From NCBI RefSeq assembly GCF_015674855.1, contig NZ_JADMLG010000004.1, positions 62,001 to 126,000 of the forward strand: DNA of 64,000 bases, given 5' to 3'. The notes beneath the pieces were generated by a model that was not told where the DNA came from, searched no databases, and saw only the letters and a list, made by a program, of their open reading frames with translations. Below are positions 17,539-26,149 of this stretch, in pieces. The position numbers and the translations under genes were made by a program. Position 1 is the stretch's first letter. The number at the start of each line of letters is the position of its first letter. This DNA comes from Nocardia bovistercoris. GTDB taxonomy: Bacteria > Actinomycetota > Actinomycetes > Mycobacteriales > Mycobacteriaceae.

Positions 17539-18945
17539 GATCAGCCCGCCCTCGGGGCGGGCCCGCGCGCGCACCGCGCCGCCGTGCGCGTGCGCGACCG
17601 AGCGCACGATCGACAGTCCGAGTCCGGCGCCGCGCGCTGAGGTTTCGGCGAGCCGTTCGGCGGTCGCCAGCCTGCGGAACGGCTCGAACAGTCCGTCCAC
17701 CTCGAACGCGGGAACGAGCGGGCCGGTGTTCTCCACGCTCAGCGTCGCGCGGTCGCCGTCGACGCCGACCCGCACCGTGACCCACCCGTCGGTGCGGTTG
17801 TAGCGCACCGCGTTGTCGATCAGGTTCTGCGCCAGCCGTTCCAGCAGCAGCGGGTCGCCCCGCACCTCGGCGGCCGCGATCTCGGCGCGGATCTCGATGC
17901 GGCCGCGCGCGGCGTCGTCGCCCGAGATCGCGATGGCCTGGCGCGCCGTGCCCGCGAGGTCGACCCGGACGGTCGTGGTCAGCCGCTGTTCGCTGCCCGC
18001 GAGCACAAGCAGTCCGTCGATCAGCCGTTCGTGTCGGCGATTGACCTCGAGCAGGGTCGCGCCGAGAGCGCGCAGGTGCTCCGTGGCGTCGGGATCATCG
18101 AGCGCGACCTCGATGAGAGTGCGGTTGATGGTCAGCGGGGTGCGCAGTTCGTGGGAGGCGTTGGCGACGAAACGGCGTTGCCCGTCGAAAGCGTGGTCGA
18201 GCCGCTCCAACATGGCGTCGAAGGTGTCCGCCAGATCCTTGATCTCGTCGTCGGGGCCGCGCAGCGCGATCCGTTCGTGCAGGCTGCGGTCGGCCACCCG
18301 GCGCGCGGTCGCGGTGATGCGCTGCAACGGCGCCAGCGCGCGCCCGGCCAGCGCCCAACCGAGTCCGCCCGCCGCGACCCCGACCGCGCCGAGCGCCACC
18401 AGCGACCAGATCAACGCGGCTTCCAGCGTTTCGCGCCGGTACTGCTCGTTCTGAGCGGCGACCACCTCGAGCAGTTCCTGTCGGCTGCGCGCGGGCCTGG
18501 ACAGGAATTCCCGGATCAGCCGTTGGGAGCCGAGACCGGTGCGGCGATCCAGGGATTGGTCGAGGTAGAAGTACATGAGCCCGATGAGCACCGCGCCCGC
18601 GAGGAAGAACGCGCCCGCGTATAGGAGGGTGAGCCGCAGGCGGATGGTGGAGCGCTGTCCTTCGGAGGTGCGCTGTCCTTCGGAGGTGCGCTGTCCCTCG
18701 GAGGTGCGCTGTCCCTCGGAGGTGCGCCGTTCGCCGGAGGCGTGCTGCCTATCGGAGTGGTGCTGCCTATCGGAGGCGTGCTGTGTTTCGGAAGTGCGCT
18801 GTGTTTCGGAAGTGCGCTGCCTGTCGGGCGTGTGATGTGTTTCGAGGGCGTTTCGCGTGTCGGAGATGCGCTGAATTTCGGGTTCGTGCTGCCCGGGACT
18901 GCGCCGCACTTGATCACGCCTGCTTTCCGGATCGCGGGCGCTCAT
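17506..18945 (-). CDS. Sensor histidine kinase with N-terminal hexapeptide repeat
   Basis: The product has 479 residues from ATG 18945, overlapping the response-regulator stop by four bases. Residues 1-100 form a polar cytoplasmic extension, including about nine copies of a hexapeptide (TSEGQR, TSETQR, ASDRQH). Two transmembrane helices (about 102-127 and 173-197) flank an extracytoplasmic sensor of about 45 residues. HAMP, the H-box ASHELRTPL with His265, the N-box NLIDNAVRYN and the G-box GAGLGLSIV complete a normal OmpR-partner kinase. The ligand is unknown. The repeated tail is unusual for kinases. Confidence 0.9.
   Translation of the reverse strand: MSARDPESRRDQVRRSPGQHEPEIQRISDTRNALETHHTPDRQRTSETQRTSETQHASDRQHHSDRQHASGERRTSEGQRTSEGQRTSEGQRTSEGQRSTIRLRLTLLYAGAFFLAGAVLIGLMYFYLDQSLDRRTGLGSQRLIREFLSRPARSRQELLEVVAAQNEQYRRETLEAALIWSLVALGAVGVAAGGLGWALAGRALAPLQRITATARRVADRSLHERIALRGPDDEIKDLADTFDAMLERLDHAFDGQRRFVANASHELRTPLTINRTLIEVALDDPDATEHLRALGATLLEVNRRHERLIDGLLVLAGSEQRLTTTVRVDLAGTARQAIAISGDDAARGRIEIRAEIAAAEVRGDPLLLERLAQNLIDNAVRYNRTDGWVTVRVGVDGDRATLSVENTGPLVPAFEVDGLFEPFRRLATAERLAETSARGAGLGLSIVRSVAHAHGGAVRARARPEGGLIVTVDLPRLDG
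18655..18840 (+). repeat. 18-base tandem repeat inside the kinase gene
   Basis: About nine to ten copies of an 18-base unit (CTTCGGAGGTGCGCTGTC and variants) run in frame through the kinase N-terminus. The first four copies are nearly identical and the rest diverge, which suggests recent expansion by slippage at one end. Confidence 0.85.
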
Positions 18946-19598
18946 CGGATGCAGTATCCGACGCCCGCTTCGGTGTCGATCACCGGCGGATCGCCCAATT
19001 TCCGACGCAGCATCATGATCGTGTAGCGCACCACGCCGGTGAACGGGTCGGTGTGCTCGTCCCACGCCTTCTCCAGCAGGCGTTCCGCCGAGACCACGCC
19101 GCCGCTCGCCCGCAGCAGTTCGTCCAATACCGCGAATTCCTTGCGCGACAAGGTGATCGGGGCGCCGTCGCGGGTGACTACGCGCCGGTGCTGGTCGAGG
19201 CGGATGCCCGCGCGTTCCAGCACCGGTGGCGGCGCGGGCCGCGAACGCCTGCCCAATGCCTGGACGCGCGCGACCAATTCGGCGAAGGCGAACGGTTTGA
19301 CGAGGTAGTCGTCGGCGCCGAGACCGAGTCCGGCGACGCGTTCGGCGACCGCGCTCGCCGCGGTCAGCATCAGGATTCTGGTGTCGGTTCCCGATGCGAC
19401 CAGGGTGGCGCACACCGTGTCGCCGTGCACGCGAGGCAGGTCGCGGTCGAGCACGACCACGTCGTAGTCGTTGACGGTGGCGCGTTCCAGTGCCGCGTCA
19501 CCGTCGTAGACCACATCGACGGCCACCGCGTGCCTGCGCAATCCGGCCGCGATGGCATCGGCCAGCAATTTCTCGTCCTCGACCACCAGAACTCGCAC
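18942..19598 (-). CDS. OmpR-family response regulator
   Basis: The product has 218 residues. The receiver domain (1-115) has the acidic pocket VVEDE, phospho-acceptor Asp51 (VVVLDRDLP), Thr in MLTA and Lys in LVKPF. The C-terminal winged helix (about 125-218) has GAPITLSRKEFAVLDELLR and a TRVLLEKAWDE-like region. It lies upstream of, and overlaps, the kinase gene, so the two form one two-component operon. The 212-base region upstream carries a palindrome at 19704-19726. Confidence 0.92.
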   Translation of the reverse strand: MRVLVVEDEKLLADAIAAGLRRHAVAVDVVYDGDAALERATVNDYDVVVLDRDLPRVHGDTVCATLVASGTDTRILMLTAASAVAERVAGLGLGADDYLVKPFAFAELVARVQALGRRSRPAPPPVLERAGIRLDQHRRVVTRDGAPITLSRKEFAVLDELLRASGGVVSAERLLEKAWDEHTDPFTGVVRYTIMMLRRKLGDPPVIDTEAGVGYCIR

Positions 19599-19703
19599 GC
19601 GACCATCCTGCCGCGCCCGCTTGTTGGTTCCCTGTGAGTTTCCGGTGGATCCGCGCCGACTCGCGTCGGTGGACTCGGCCGCGCCTGCGGGGCTTCGCGC
19701 GCG

Positions 19704-19726
19704 TACCTCCCGTAATACAGGAGGTA
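19704..19726. promoter_or_regulatory. Palindrome upstream of the two-component operon
   Basis: TACCTCC-N9-GGAGGTA is a perfect seven-base-arm inverted repeat about 105 bases before the response-regulator start. Its size is like MerR or OmpR-dimer operators, but I cannot assign the protein. Confidence 0.4.
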
Positions 19727-19810
19727 GTGTCCGGTGTCGTCACGTGACCGTGTGCGCCTGCTCGGTTCGTCCGCGGTGCGAGAACCGCGCAGGCGCGCCG
19801 AGCGGCGAAT

Positions 19811-20296
19811 TCAGTGCGGCGCCGACGGTCTCGCGGTGGTGTCGCCCGCCGCGATCGATGCCTCGATCTCGTCGAGAACGGTGCGGATCAGGGTGCCGTA
19901 GTCGTCTTCGGGCAGATGGGTCAGGCGGTCGCGAGCGTTGCGGATCTCGCGCCGGGCGGCGTCGAAGGATGCGAGTCTGCGGTAGTTGTCGGCCAGATTC
20001 AGGTGCAGAGAGGGATAGAAGCCGCGTACGTCGAGGTCGCGGTCGTGCCGCCTGGTGCGTTCGTCGGTGAGTCCGTCGGCCGCGTCGATGGCGCGGATGT
20101 CCCAGGCCAGGGCCTGGGCGGGGTCCTCCTGGAGGTCGGCCATGTAGTGCGCGAGGGTGCAGCGGTGCAGCGGGTCGCCGAGCGGTCCTATCGAATGCCA
20201 GATGGCGTCGAGTGTGATGCGCGCGGCGATGTGGTCTCCTGAGCGCCCAAGGGTGACGGCGTCGTTGATGGCCGTCATGGTCGAATCCTCGGTCAT
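19811..20296 (-). CDS. TPR-like partner of the MerR-clamp protein
   Basis: The product has 161 residues beginning MTEDSTMTAINDAVTLGRSG. It is all helical, with TPR-like pairs (HCTLAHYMADLQEDPAQALA; SLHLNLADNYRRLASFDAAR). Its ATG overlaps the stop of the MerR-clamp gene by four bases, so it is translationally coupled. Small TPR-like proteins of this kind accompany regulators in many actinomycetes. It may relay or modulate the regulator, but nothing in the sequence proves that. Confidence 0.75.
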   Translation of the reverse strand: MTEDSTMTAINDAVTLGRSGDHIAARITLDAIWHSIGPLGDPLHRCTLAHYMADLQEDPAQALAWDIRAIDAADGLTDERTRRHDRDLDVRGFYPSLHLNLADNYRRLASFDAARREIRNARDRLTHLPEDDYGTLIRTVLDEIEASIAAGDTTARPSAPH

Positions 20297-21684
20297 GCGA
20301 TTTCCTTCGTGTCGATCTGTGCGGGAAGAGCTCTCGGCATCACCAGACTGGTCAGGTCCCCGTCGGTCGCGGACCGGACCACGACCGGCTGATCCGGTCC
20401 GGCGATGTCGAGCATGATGTCGGGCCCGAGGGCCGCCGCGATCGCGGGCCGCAGGGTTTCCGGAGCGAAGGCGAGGTCGACGCGCGGCCCGCTGCCCATT
20501 GCCGGAATACGTCGAATCCGCGGTCGTGACCACCACGACACCTCGCGCACCGACTCGGTGTCCGCGACCGGCCCGTGGCACGCGGGTGTCGAAGCGATCG
20601 CTTCCGGAGCGACGGCCTGCGCCCGTGCGGACACGGTTGAAACTGATCTGTGACGCCCGATGTCCTCGGACATGCGAGTGTGCCCCGCCGGGTGCGGGCG
20701 GTACGCCGTCGGTTGGACCGGATCCGCGTCCTCGGCGTCGCGGGTGTGTGTCACCGGCTGCGTGGGTGAGGTGGTTGTGCCCACCTGCTCGGTCGGGTGC
20801 GTGCGCGTCGACGCCGCGAGGGATTCGGTCGGCCCGGTCGGGACCATCGAGGACAGGGCCAGTGCGTCGGGTTCGGCGGTGCAGAGCACGAGGTCGGCGG
20901 GTGTCTCGAGGGCTTCGAGCAGCGCGGCGCGGTCGACCACGATTCGGGTCGCGACGGGGGTGAGGTCGGCGAGCATCGTGCGGTAGTCCGGGTATTCGCC
21001 GTCGACGGCCGGGCATTCGGCTTCGAAATCCGGACCGCGCAGCGCTATCCCGTGTTCGGTGCGGGACACCGCCACCGCACCCTCGCGGCCGAGCGGACTG
21101 CACAGCTCGGCGAGTTCGCGGGCGCGCACGATCCGCCGCCACGGTGCGGCCGCCGCGATGTCGGGGACCAGGGTGCGGGTGGCGAGACGGTAGCGGTCGG
21201 TGGCGGTGAGGGTCACCGAGTCGGGGTGGACCTCGAGGTAGACGCAGGCCAGGATCGCGATGGCGTCGTCTCGGGCGGCCGCGCCGACCACCTGGCCGAT
21301 GGCCTCGGCCAGCAACGATCCGGCGACTGTCACCGTGGTCGCGCCGATGGCCAGCTTGACCGCCGATGCGACCAGCGCGGCCTGCTCGGCACGGCGGGTG
21401 AGGGTGCGGACGTGGTCGTCGAGGATCCGGCCCGCCGCGTTCGGGTCGCCGGACAGTATCTCGGCGACCGCGCCGAGCGGGATCGCGATCTCGCGCAGCT
21501 GACGGATTAGGGTGGCGCGTTCACACTGTTCGGGCGCGTAGTAGCGGTATCCGGTCGCGGCGTCGACGTGCGCGGGCGCGAGTAGGCCGCTGTCGTCGTA
21601 GAACCGCAGCGCGCTGGCGGTCAGGCCGCTGGCCCGCGCCACCGCGCCGATCGTGATGAGGTCGTCGGACTCGCTGTCAGTCAC
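20293..21684 (-). CDS. MerR-family HTH fused to sliding-clamp-like (DnaN) domain
   Basis: The product has about 463 residues. Residues 8-75 are a MerR helix-turn-helix (ITIGAVARASGLTASALRFY, GYRYYAPEQ), with a short coiled coil to about 110. From about 115 the sequence resembles the beta clamp of DNA polymerase III: the hallmark LTATDRYRLA at 159-168, a second subdomain, a low-complexity insert (about 285-385), and a C-terminal strand region ending TSLVMPRALP. A GTG at 21684 lies seven bases after CATGCT and is favoured as a leaderless start; ATG 21702 is the alternative. The clamp part may be a ligand or dimer module. Confidence 0.85.
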   Translation of the reverse strand: MTDSESDDLITIGAVARASGLTASALRFYDDSGLLAPAHVDAATGYRYYAPEQCERATLIRQLREIAIPLGAVAEILSGDPNAAGRILDDHVRTLTRRAEQAALVASAVKLAIGATTVTVAGSLLAEAIGQVVGAAARDDAIAILACVYLEVHPDSVTLTATDRYRLATRTLVPDIAAAAPWRRIVRARELAELCSPLGREGAVAVSRTEHGIALRGPDFEAECPAVDGEYPDYRTMLADLTPVATRIVVDRAALLEALETPADLVLCTAEPDALALSSMVPTGPTESLAASTRTHPTEQVGTTTSPTQPVTHTRDAEDADPVQPTAYRPHPAGHTRMSEDIGRHRSVSTVSARAQAVAPEAIASTPACHGPVADTESVREVSWWSRPRIRRIPAMGSGPRVDLAFAPETLRPAIAAALGPDIMLDIAGPDQPVVVRSATDGDLTSLVMPRALPAQIDTKEIA

Positions 21685-21690
21685 CCGTCC

Positions 21691-21721
21691 AGCATGCGCC
21701 ATCAGGTAACTGGAAGGTCAA
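21691..21721 (-). promoter_or_regulatory. MerR-type promoter, 19-base spacer
   Basis: On the minus strand TTGACC (-35) and CATGCT (-10) are 19 bases apart, the long spacing that MerR activators correct. The half-site ACCTTCCAGTTA lies in and beside the spacer. It is probably autoregulated. Confidence 0.5.
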
Positions 21722-21735
21722 GCCCATGCGCGAAA

Positions 21736-22899
21736 TCATGCCCGATGCACGGGACCGTGCGCCTCGGCGCAGTGTGGAATATGCGCCTCGGCGCAGTGTG
21801 GAATGTGCGCCTCGGCGCTGCCATGATTGTGCGTCTCGGCGCAGCGGTCCGTTGGCGGGTGCTCGACCTCGCCGACGTGGTCGACCTGCAACGTGGTGTG
21901 CGCGATCCCGAAGTCCGAGGTCAGCAGGCGCTCGACCGCGGATCGCAGCGCGTGACAGTCCGCGCCGTCGTCGACCAGCACGTGCGCCGACAGCGATGGC
22001 TCACCGGAGGTGATCAGCCAGACGTGCAGGTCGTGCACCTCGGCGACGCCGCCGATGCCGACGATGCCCGCTCCGATCTCGTCGGGGTCGAGGTGCGCGG
22101 GCGCGGCTTCGAGGAAGATCCGCCCGGATTCGCGCACCAGCGACCAGCCCGCCTTCAGCATGAGCGCGGCGACCACCAGCGCGGCGATGGCGTCGGCGCG
22201 CGGATAGCCCGCCAGCCACACCACGGTGCCCGCGACGGCGGTGCCGATGAAGGCGTAGAGGTCGTTGACGATGTGCTGGAACGCGCCTTCGACATTGAGG
22301 CTGGTCCGGTTGGCGCGGCTGATGCTCCACGCCGCGGCGATATTGACCGCGATGCCGACGAGCGCCGTGATGAGCACGAGCGGACCTTCGACATCGGGCG
22401 GGTCGATCAGCCTGGCGATGCCCTCGTAGACGAACCACGCGGCCAGCAGCAGCAAGGTGATGCCGTTGGCCTGCGCGGAAAGGATCTCGGCGCGCTTGTA
22501 TCCGTAGGTGTACTGCCCGCTCGCCGGTCGCTTCGACAGCCGGATGGCGATGAGCGCGAGCACGATGGACGCGGCGTCGGTGAGCATGTGCGCGGCGTCG
22601 GTGATCAGTGCCAGCGACTGCGCGACGAGGCCGACGGTCACCTCGGCGGCCATGAACACGACGATCAGCGCGAGCGCGATGGACAGCCAGCGCGGATCGG
22701 AGTCGGCGGAGACGCCGTGATCGTGGCCGTGCCCGTGCGCGTCTTTGCCGGGATGGTGGCCTTCGCCGTGACCGATGGCTCTACCGTGATCGGGTGCGGA
22801 TGGGTGATCGTGGGTACAGCCGTGGCTCGATCCGGTCAGCGGACCGCGGTCGGCGGTCCTCGTGACGGACCGGTCGGGCGACACGCACTGCTCTCCCAT
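21736..22899 (-). CDS. CDF-family metal cation exporter (Zn/Cd/Co type)
   Basis: The product has 387 residues. A His-rich N-terminus (GHGEGHHPGKDAHGHGHDHG) precedes six transmembrane helices. The metal-site motifs are SLALITDAAHMLTDA (helix II) and FQHIVNDLYAFIG (helix V). A cytoplasmic C-terminal ferredoxin-like domain (VHDLHVWLITSGEPSLSAHV) follows. The tail carries an octapeptide repeat, AEAHIPHC, that adds His and Cys ligands. CDF exporters swap metal for protons across the membrane. A perfect palindrome at 22950-22971 upstream is a likely metal-responsive operator. Confidence 0.92.
   Translation of the reverse strand: MGEQCVSPDRSVTRTADRGPLTGSSHGCTHDHPSAPDHGRAIGHGEGHHPGKDAHGHGHDHGVSADSDPRWLSIALALIVVFMAAEVTVGLVAQSLALITDAAHMLTDAASIVLALIAIRLSKRPASGQYTYGYKRAEILSAQANGITLLLLAAWFVYEGIARLIDPPDVEGPLVLITALVGIAVNIAAAWSISRANRTSLNVEGAFQHIVNDLYAFIGTAVAGTVVWLAGYPRADAIAALVVAALMLKAGWSLVRESGRIFLEAAPAHLDPDEIGAGIVGIGGVAEVHDLHVWLITSGEPSLSAHVLVDDGADCHALRSAVERLLTSDFGIAHTTLQVDHVGEVEHPPTDRCAETHNHGSAEAHIPHCAEAHIPHCAEAHGPVHRA
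21765..21840 (+). repeat. 24-base tandem repeat at 3' end of the CDF gene
   Basis: About three copies of GCGCCTCGGCGCAGTGTGGA-type units encode AEAHIPHC in the exporter tail. Two copies are nearly perfect and the flanking ones are degenerate. Confidence 0.75.
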
Positions 22900-22949
22900 G
22901 GATCCATGCCTCTCGTCGTCGGACTACCAGAGCACAGCCTAACCGATAG

Positions 22950-22971
22950 TGCAGACATGCGCATGTCTGCA
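22950..22971. promoter_or_regulatory. Perfect 22-base palindrome upstream of the CDF exporter
   Basis: The sequence reads TGCAGACATGC and then its exact complement GCATGTCTGCA, about 50 bases before the exporter ATG. Perfect symmetry and position suggest the operator of a metal sensor (ArsR/SmtB, TetR or DtxR type). No such regulator gene is in the window. Confidence 0.6.
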
Positions 22972-23149
22972 TCTCTCTGGCTCGCTCAGGACCGCCGCTC
23001 AAACGTGATCAAGTGCGATACACCGGCCTCACCGGCGCGATTACTATTCGGACAGCACGATCCGGGTGGTCGGTACGACCTCCCCGGAACGGTGGCGGTC
23101 GCACCGGTCCGGGGCGACCCGATGAACGTCGCGGCAAGAAGGGTTTCGA

Positions 23150-23959
23150 ATGGACAGGCCGGCGTGGGCGCCCGAAGGCGTGGATGTGCACCGGGCGAGC
23201 CCCGCACGGATGTACGACGCCCTACTGGGCGGTTCCCACAATTTCGAGGTCGACCGGCAAGCCGCCGCCATGGGCAAACAGCTGGTTCCCGACCTGCCGC
23301 GCCTGGCGTTGAGCAATCGCGCCTTCCTGCGGCGCGCCGTGCGTCACCTCGTCGATGCGGGCATCACCCAGTTGCTCGACATCGGTTCCGGCATCCCGAC
23401 CGCGGGCAATGTGCACGAGATCGCCCAGGACATCGATCCGGCCGTCACCGTGCTCTACGTGGACATCGACCCGGTCGCGGTCGCGCACGCCGGTGCGATT
23501 CTCGCGGGCAACGACCGCGCGGGCGCCATCGAGGCCGATCTGCGCAGACCCGACGAGTTGCTGGCGAAGGTGCGCGAGACCGGGCTGATCGACTTCGAGC
23601 GACCCGTCGGCCTGCTGCTCGTCGCCGTCCTGCACCTGCTCGCCGACGAGGACCGGCCGGTCGAGCGGGTCGCGGTCCTGCGGGAGGCCGTGGTCGCGGG
23701 CAGCCACGTCGCGATCTCGCACCTGACCTCGGAACTGCGCCCGGAGGACGCGGACCGACTCGGTGCGAGCGCGGCGGGCAGCAGCCGGGTCGGCATCCAT
23801 TTCCGGCCGCGCGCCGGGATCGAGGCTATGTTCGAAGGATGGGAGCTGGTCGAGCCGGGGGTGGTCGAGTTGCCGTTGTGGCGGCCCGAATCCGAGCGCG
23901 ATCAGCACGAGACTCCGGGGCGCTCGCTCGGCCTCGCGGGTGTCGGCCGCAAGGGATGA
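23150..23959 (+). CDS. DUF574 SAM-dependent methyltransferase
   Basis: The product has 269 residues. The SAM-binding motif LLDIGSGIPTAGNVHEIAQ (about 75-93), the acidic strand VLYVDIDPVAVAH and the N-terminal PARMYDALLGGSHNFEVDR are diagnostic of the actinobacterial DUF574 (PF04672) family. The family is widespread and the substrate generally unknown. The downstream PAS-GGDEF gene starts 48 bases after the stop. A second copy of this gene pairing lies at 43745-46808. Confidence 0.9.
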   Translation: MDRPAWAPEGVDVHRASPARMYDALLGGSHNFEVDRQAAAMGKQLVPDLPRLALSNRAFLRRAVRHLVDAGITQLLDIGSGIPTAGNVHEIAQDIDPAVTVLYVDIDPVAVAHAGAILAGNDRAGAIEADLRRPDELLAKVRETGLIDFERPVGLLLVAVLHLLADEDRPVERVAVLREAVVAGSHVAISHLTSELRPEDADRLGASAAGSSRVGIHFRPRAGIEAMFEGWELVEPGVVELPLWRPESERDQHETPGRSLGLAGVGRKG

Positions 23960-24007
23960 CGGGGGCAGCGGCGGCGGCTCGCGCGGGCGGCGGCAGGGAG
24001 TTGCCGA

Positions 24008-25300
24008 GTGGGTGTGCGTGAGGTAACCGAGCGGTGGGCCGATGCGCTCGACGGCGTCGTCGCACCCGTGCTCACACGCACGCAGATCGAGGATCTGCTG
24101 GCCGAACTCGGAGCCGATCTGATCAGCGCGGTGCGCGGGGTCGCCGATCCCGCGGTGGCGCACGAGGCCGCGGCCGCGCTGGTCGCGGCCAACTACCGGG
24201 ATCCGAGCGCGGTGAGTCGCTCGATGCTGGTGATCTGTCACGACATGGTCGACGCCGTCTGCCCCGACCCTTCCGACCCCGACTATCGCGCGGTGCGTGA
24301 TCGTTCGCTGGTGGTCGCCTCGGAATTCGCCGCCGGATTCACCGGCGCGCTGCGCTCGGCGGCGCTGGGGGAGCAGGAGACCACGTTGATGGCGGTGCTG
24401 GAGGCCGCCCAGGAATCCGAGGTCCGCCGCCAGCTCTCCGAAGCCGGATTCCAGGCGGTGTTCGCGGGCGCGTCGGTCGGTATCGGCATCCTCAACACTC
24501 GAGGTGAGGTGCTCGACGTCAATTCCGCCTTCGGGGAGATGCTCGGCATCCCGGCCGAGGTGATGCCGGGGCGTTCGGTGGCCGAACTGCTCGGTCCGGT
24601 CAATATCGGCCAAGCCTTCGCCCAACTCCAGCGCATGCTGGTCGGCGAGACGGACCGGTTCCGGCTCGAGACCGAGCACGTGCGGCCCGACGGCGGACTC
24701 GCCTATATCGACCTGTCCATGTCGGCGGTGCGCGACGCGAGCGGCGCCATCCAATTCCTGATCGGGGTCGCGGTCGACGTGACCGAGCGGCGGCAACTGT
24801 CCGACCGGCTCTGGCACGACGCCAATCACGACAATCTCACCGGCCTGCCGAATCGGGTCCTGTTCTTCGCCCGGCTCGCGGGCGCGACACCGCCGCTCGG
24901 GCTCTGCTACCTGGATCTCGACGGCTTCAAGGCGGTCAACGACGAATGGGGGCACACCTTCGGCGACCGGGTGCTGCGCGATGTGGCCAAGCGGCTGCGC
25001 ACCGCGATCGAGCCGAGCGGCGGTCTCGTGGCCAGGATCGGCGGCGACGAATTCATCGCGCTCATCGAGCAGTGCGACGGCGCGGACCAGTTGTCGGCCA
25101 TCACCGACCGCCTGCACGACACGCTCGCGGCGCCGATCGAGGTGGCGGGTTTCCCGGTCGTGGTCGGGGCGAGCATCGGGACGGTCTTCGTGGCGGAGCG
25201 GCTGCCCGAGGTGGACGCGCTCATGCATTCGGTCGACTCGGCCATGTACCGCAACAAGTCGCGCGGCGGTCGGCGGCGGATGCGACGCGATCTGATCTGA
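24008..25300 (+). CDS. PAS-GGDEF diguanylate cyclase
   Basis: The product has 430 residues from GTG 24008, set by AGGGAG. The N-terminal helical domain (about 1-130) also occurs in the protein at 43745-45865. A PAS domain (about 150-260, GASVGIGILNTRGEVLDVNS) and a GGDEF domain (about 265-425) follow. The catalytic signature RIGGDEFIAL is intact and DLDGFKAVNDEWGHTFGD binds Mg-GTP, so it should make cyclic di-GMP. There is no EAL domain and no membrane segment. Co-transcription with the upstream DUF574 gene is likely. Confidence 0.92.
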   Translation: MGVREVTERWADALDGVVAPVLTRTQIEDLLAELGADLISAVRGVADPAVAHEAAAALVAANYRDPSAVSRSMLVICHDMVDAVCPDPSDPDYRAVRDRSLVVASEFAAGFTGALRSAALGEQETTLMAVLEAAQESEVRRQLSEAGFQAVFAGASVGIGILNTRGEVLDVNSAFGEMLGIPAEVMPGRSVAELLGPVNIGQAFAQLQRMLVGETDRFRLETEHVRPDGGLAYIDLSMSAVRDASGAIQFLIGVAVDVTERRQLSDRLWHDANHDNLTGLPNRVLFFARLAGATPPLGLCYLDLDGFKAVNDEWGHTFGDRVLRDVAKRLRTAIEPSGGLVARIGGDEFIALIEQCDGADQLSAITDRLHDTLAAPIEVAGFPVVVGASIGTVFVAERLPEVDALMHSVDSAMYRNKSRGGRRRMRRDLI

Positions 25301-25319
25301 GGCGCCTGTTCGGGCCCGG

Positions 25320-25739
25320 TCAGTTCAGGTAGCCGGTGCCGTGGAAGCGGGGATGATCGTCGGCGACGGTCCACCCGCCGTAGGTGGTGCGGCCGGTGTC
25401 GTCGTCGCGACGGATGGGGCTGACCCAGGTGCGGCGCGGATGCTGCCCCCCGCCGCGCCGTCCGCCCGCGAGCAGCGGGACCTCCCTGGCGACCAGGTAG
25501 TAGTCGCCGTCGTCGGGGTCGGTCTCGGGCAGGTATTCGCAGAGTTGTTCGGCGGCGTCGCCGAGGTCGGCGGCGGAGACCACGCCGTGGCGCGGTTCGA
25601 GGTCGTCGCCTTCGATGACTACCGCGGAGACGGTCCACATGTGGTTGGCGGGGGAGCGGACGGTCGGGCCCGCGGGATGCGCACGAGGGTGAGGTTCGGT
25701 CGAATCGCCTGATTCGGCCGATTGTGAACCCTCGCCCAT
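25320..25739 (-). CDS. Hypothetical protein
   Basis: The product has 139 residues, start MGEGSQSAESGDSTEPHPRA with GGAGG seven bases upstream. A disordered head leads to a compact region containing MWTVSAVVIEGDDLEPRHGV and DDGDYYLVAREVPLLAGGRR, rich in Asp and aromatic residues. No family recognised. It is convergent with the GGDEF gene. Confidence 0.7.
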   Translation of the reverse strand: MGEGSQSAESGDSTEPHPRAHPAGPTVRSPANHMWTVSAVVIEGDDLEPRHGVVSAADLGDAAEQLCEYLPETDPDDGDYYLVAREVPLLAGGRRGGGQHPRRTWVSPIRRDDDTGRTTYGGWTVADDHPRFHGTGYLN

Positions 25740-26085
25740 CCTGTACCTCCGTGGTGGTCCGGTGCCCCGGCTGCTTCCGGTCGATGCTGCTTCCGGTGGA
25801 TCACCTTGTCCCCCAGTGTTATTCGAGAGAATGGTACCGGAGGCGGCTGTCGCGGCTGCCGGCGGATCCCCTCGAGCATTTGATAGGAGAACTAACCTTG
25901 AAAGTGAGTGTATCCCGCCGTCGCGCGGGTCGGGTGGGATTGTCCGCCGGATCGCGCCCGCGCCCGCCGTCCCGGTGGCGCAGGGCATTCCGGCCGCGAA
26001 ACGCCCGCGCCCGCCGCCGACGATATGACGTGCGCGGTACCGGAGCCGATCCGCTCGTAGGTCGCGGACGGGTCTCGAAACGAAC

Positions 26086-26100
26086 AGAACAGTCCGTTCT
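26086..26100. promoter_or_regulatory. Inverted repeat AGAAC-N5-GTTCT in a 410-base gap
   Basis: The gap 25740-26149 holds no gene I can support. This short inverted repeat lies 50 bases before the next start. The five-base spacing rules out a standard SOS box, which has four. Confidence 0.25.
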
Positions 26101-26149
26101 CTCGTGCAAACGCGGGAGGAAACGATCTCGAGTTGGGTAGGTTGATCGA

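Noticed and set aside
18655..18840. CRISPR-like array
   Set aside because: The units are contiguous 18-base in-frame repeats with no spacers, inside a coding gene.
26081..26100. SOS box (LexA site)
   Set aside because: The GAAC and GTTC halves are five bases apart rather than four, and the neighbouring gene is not a DNA-damage gene.
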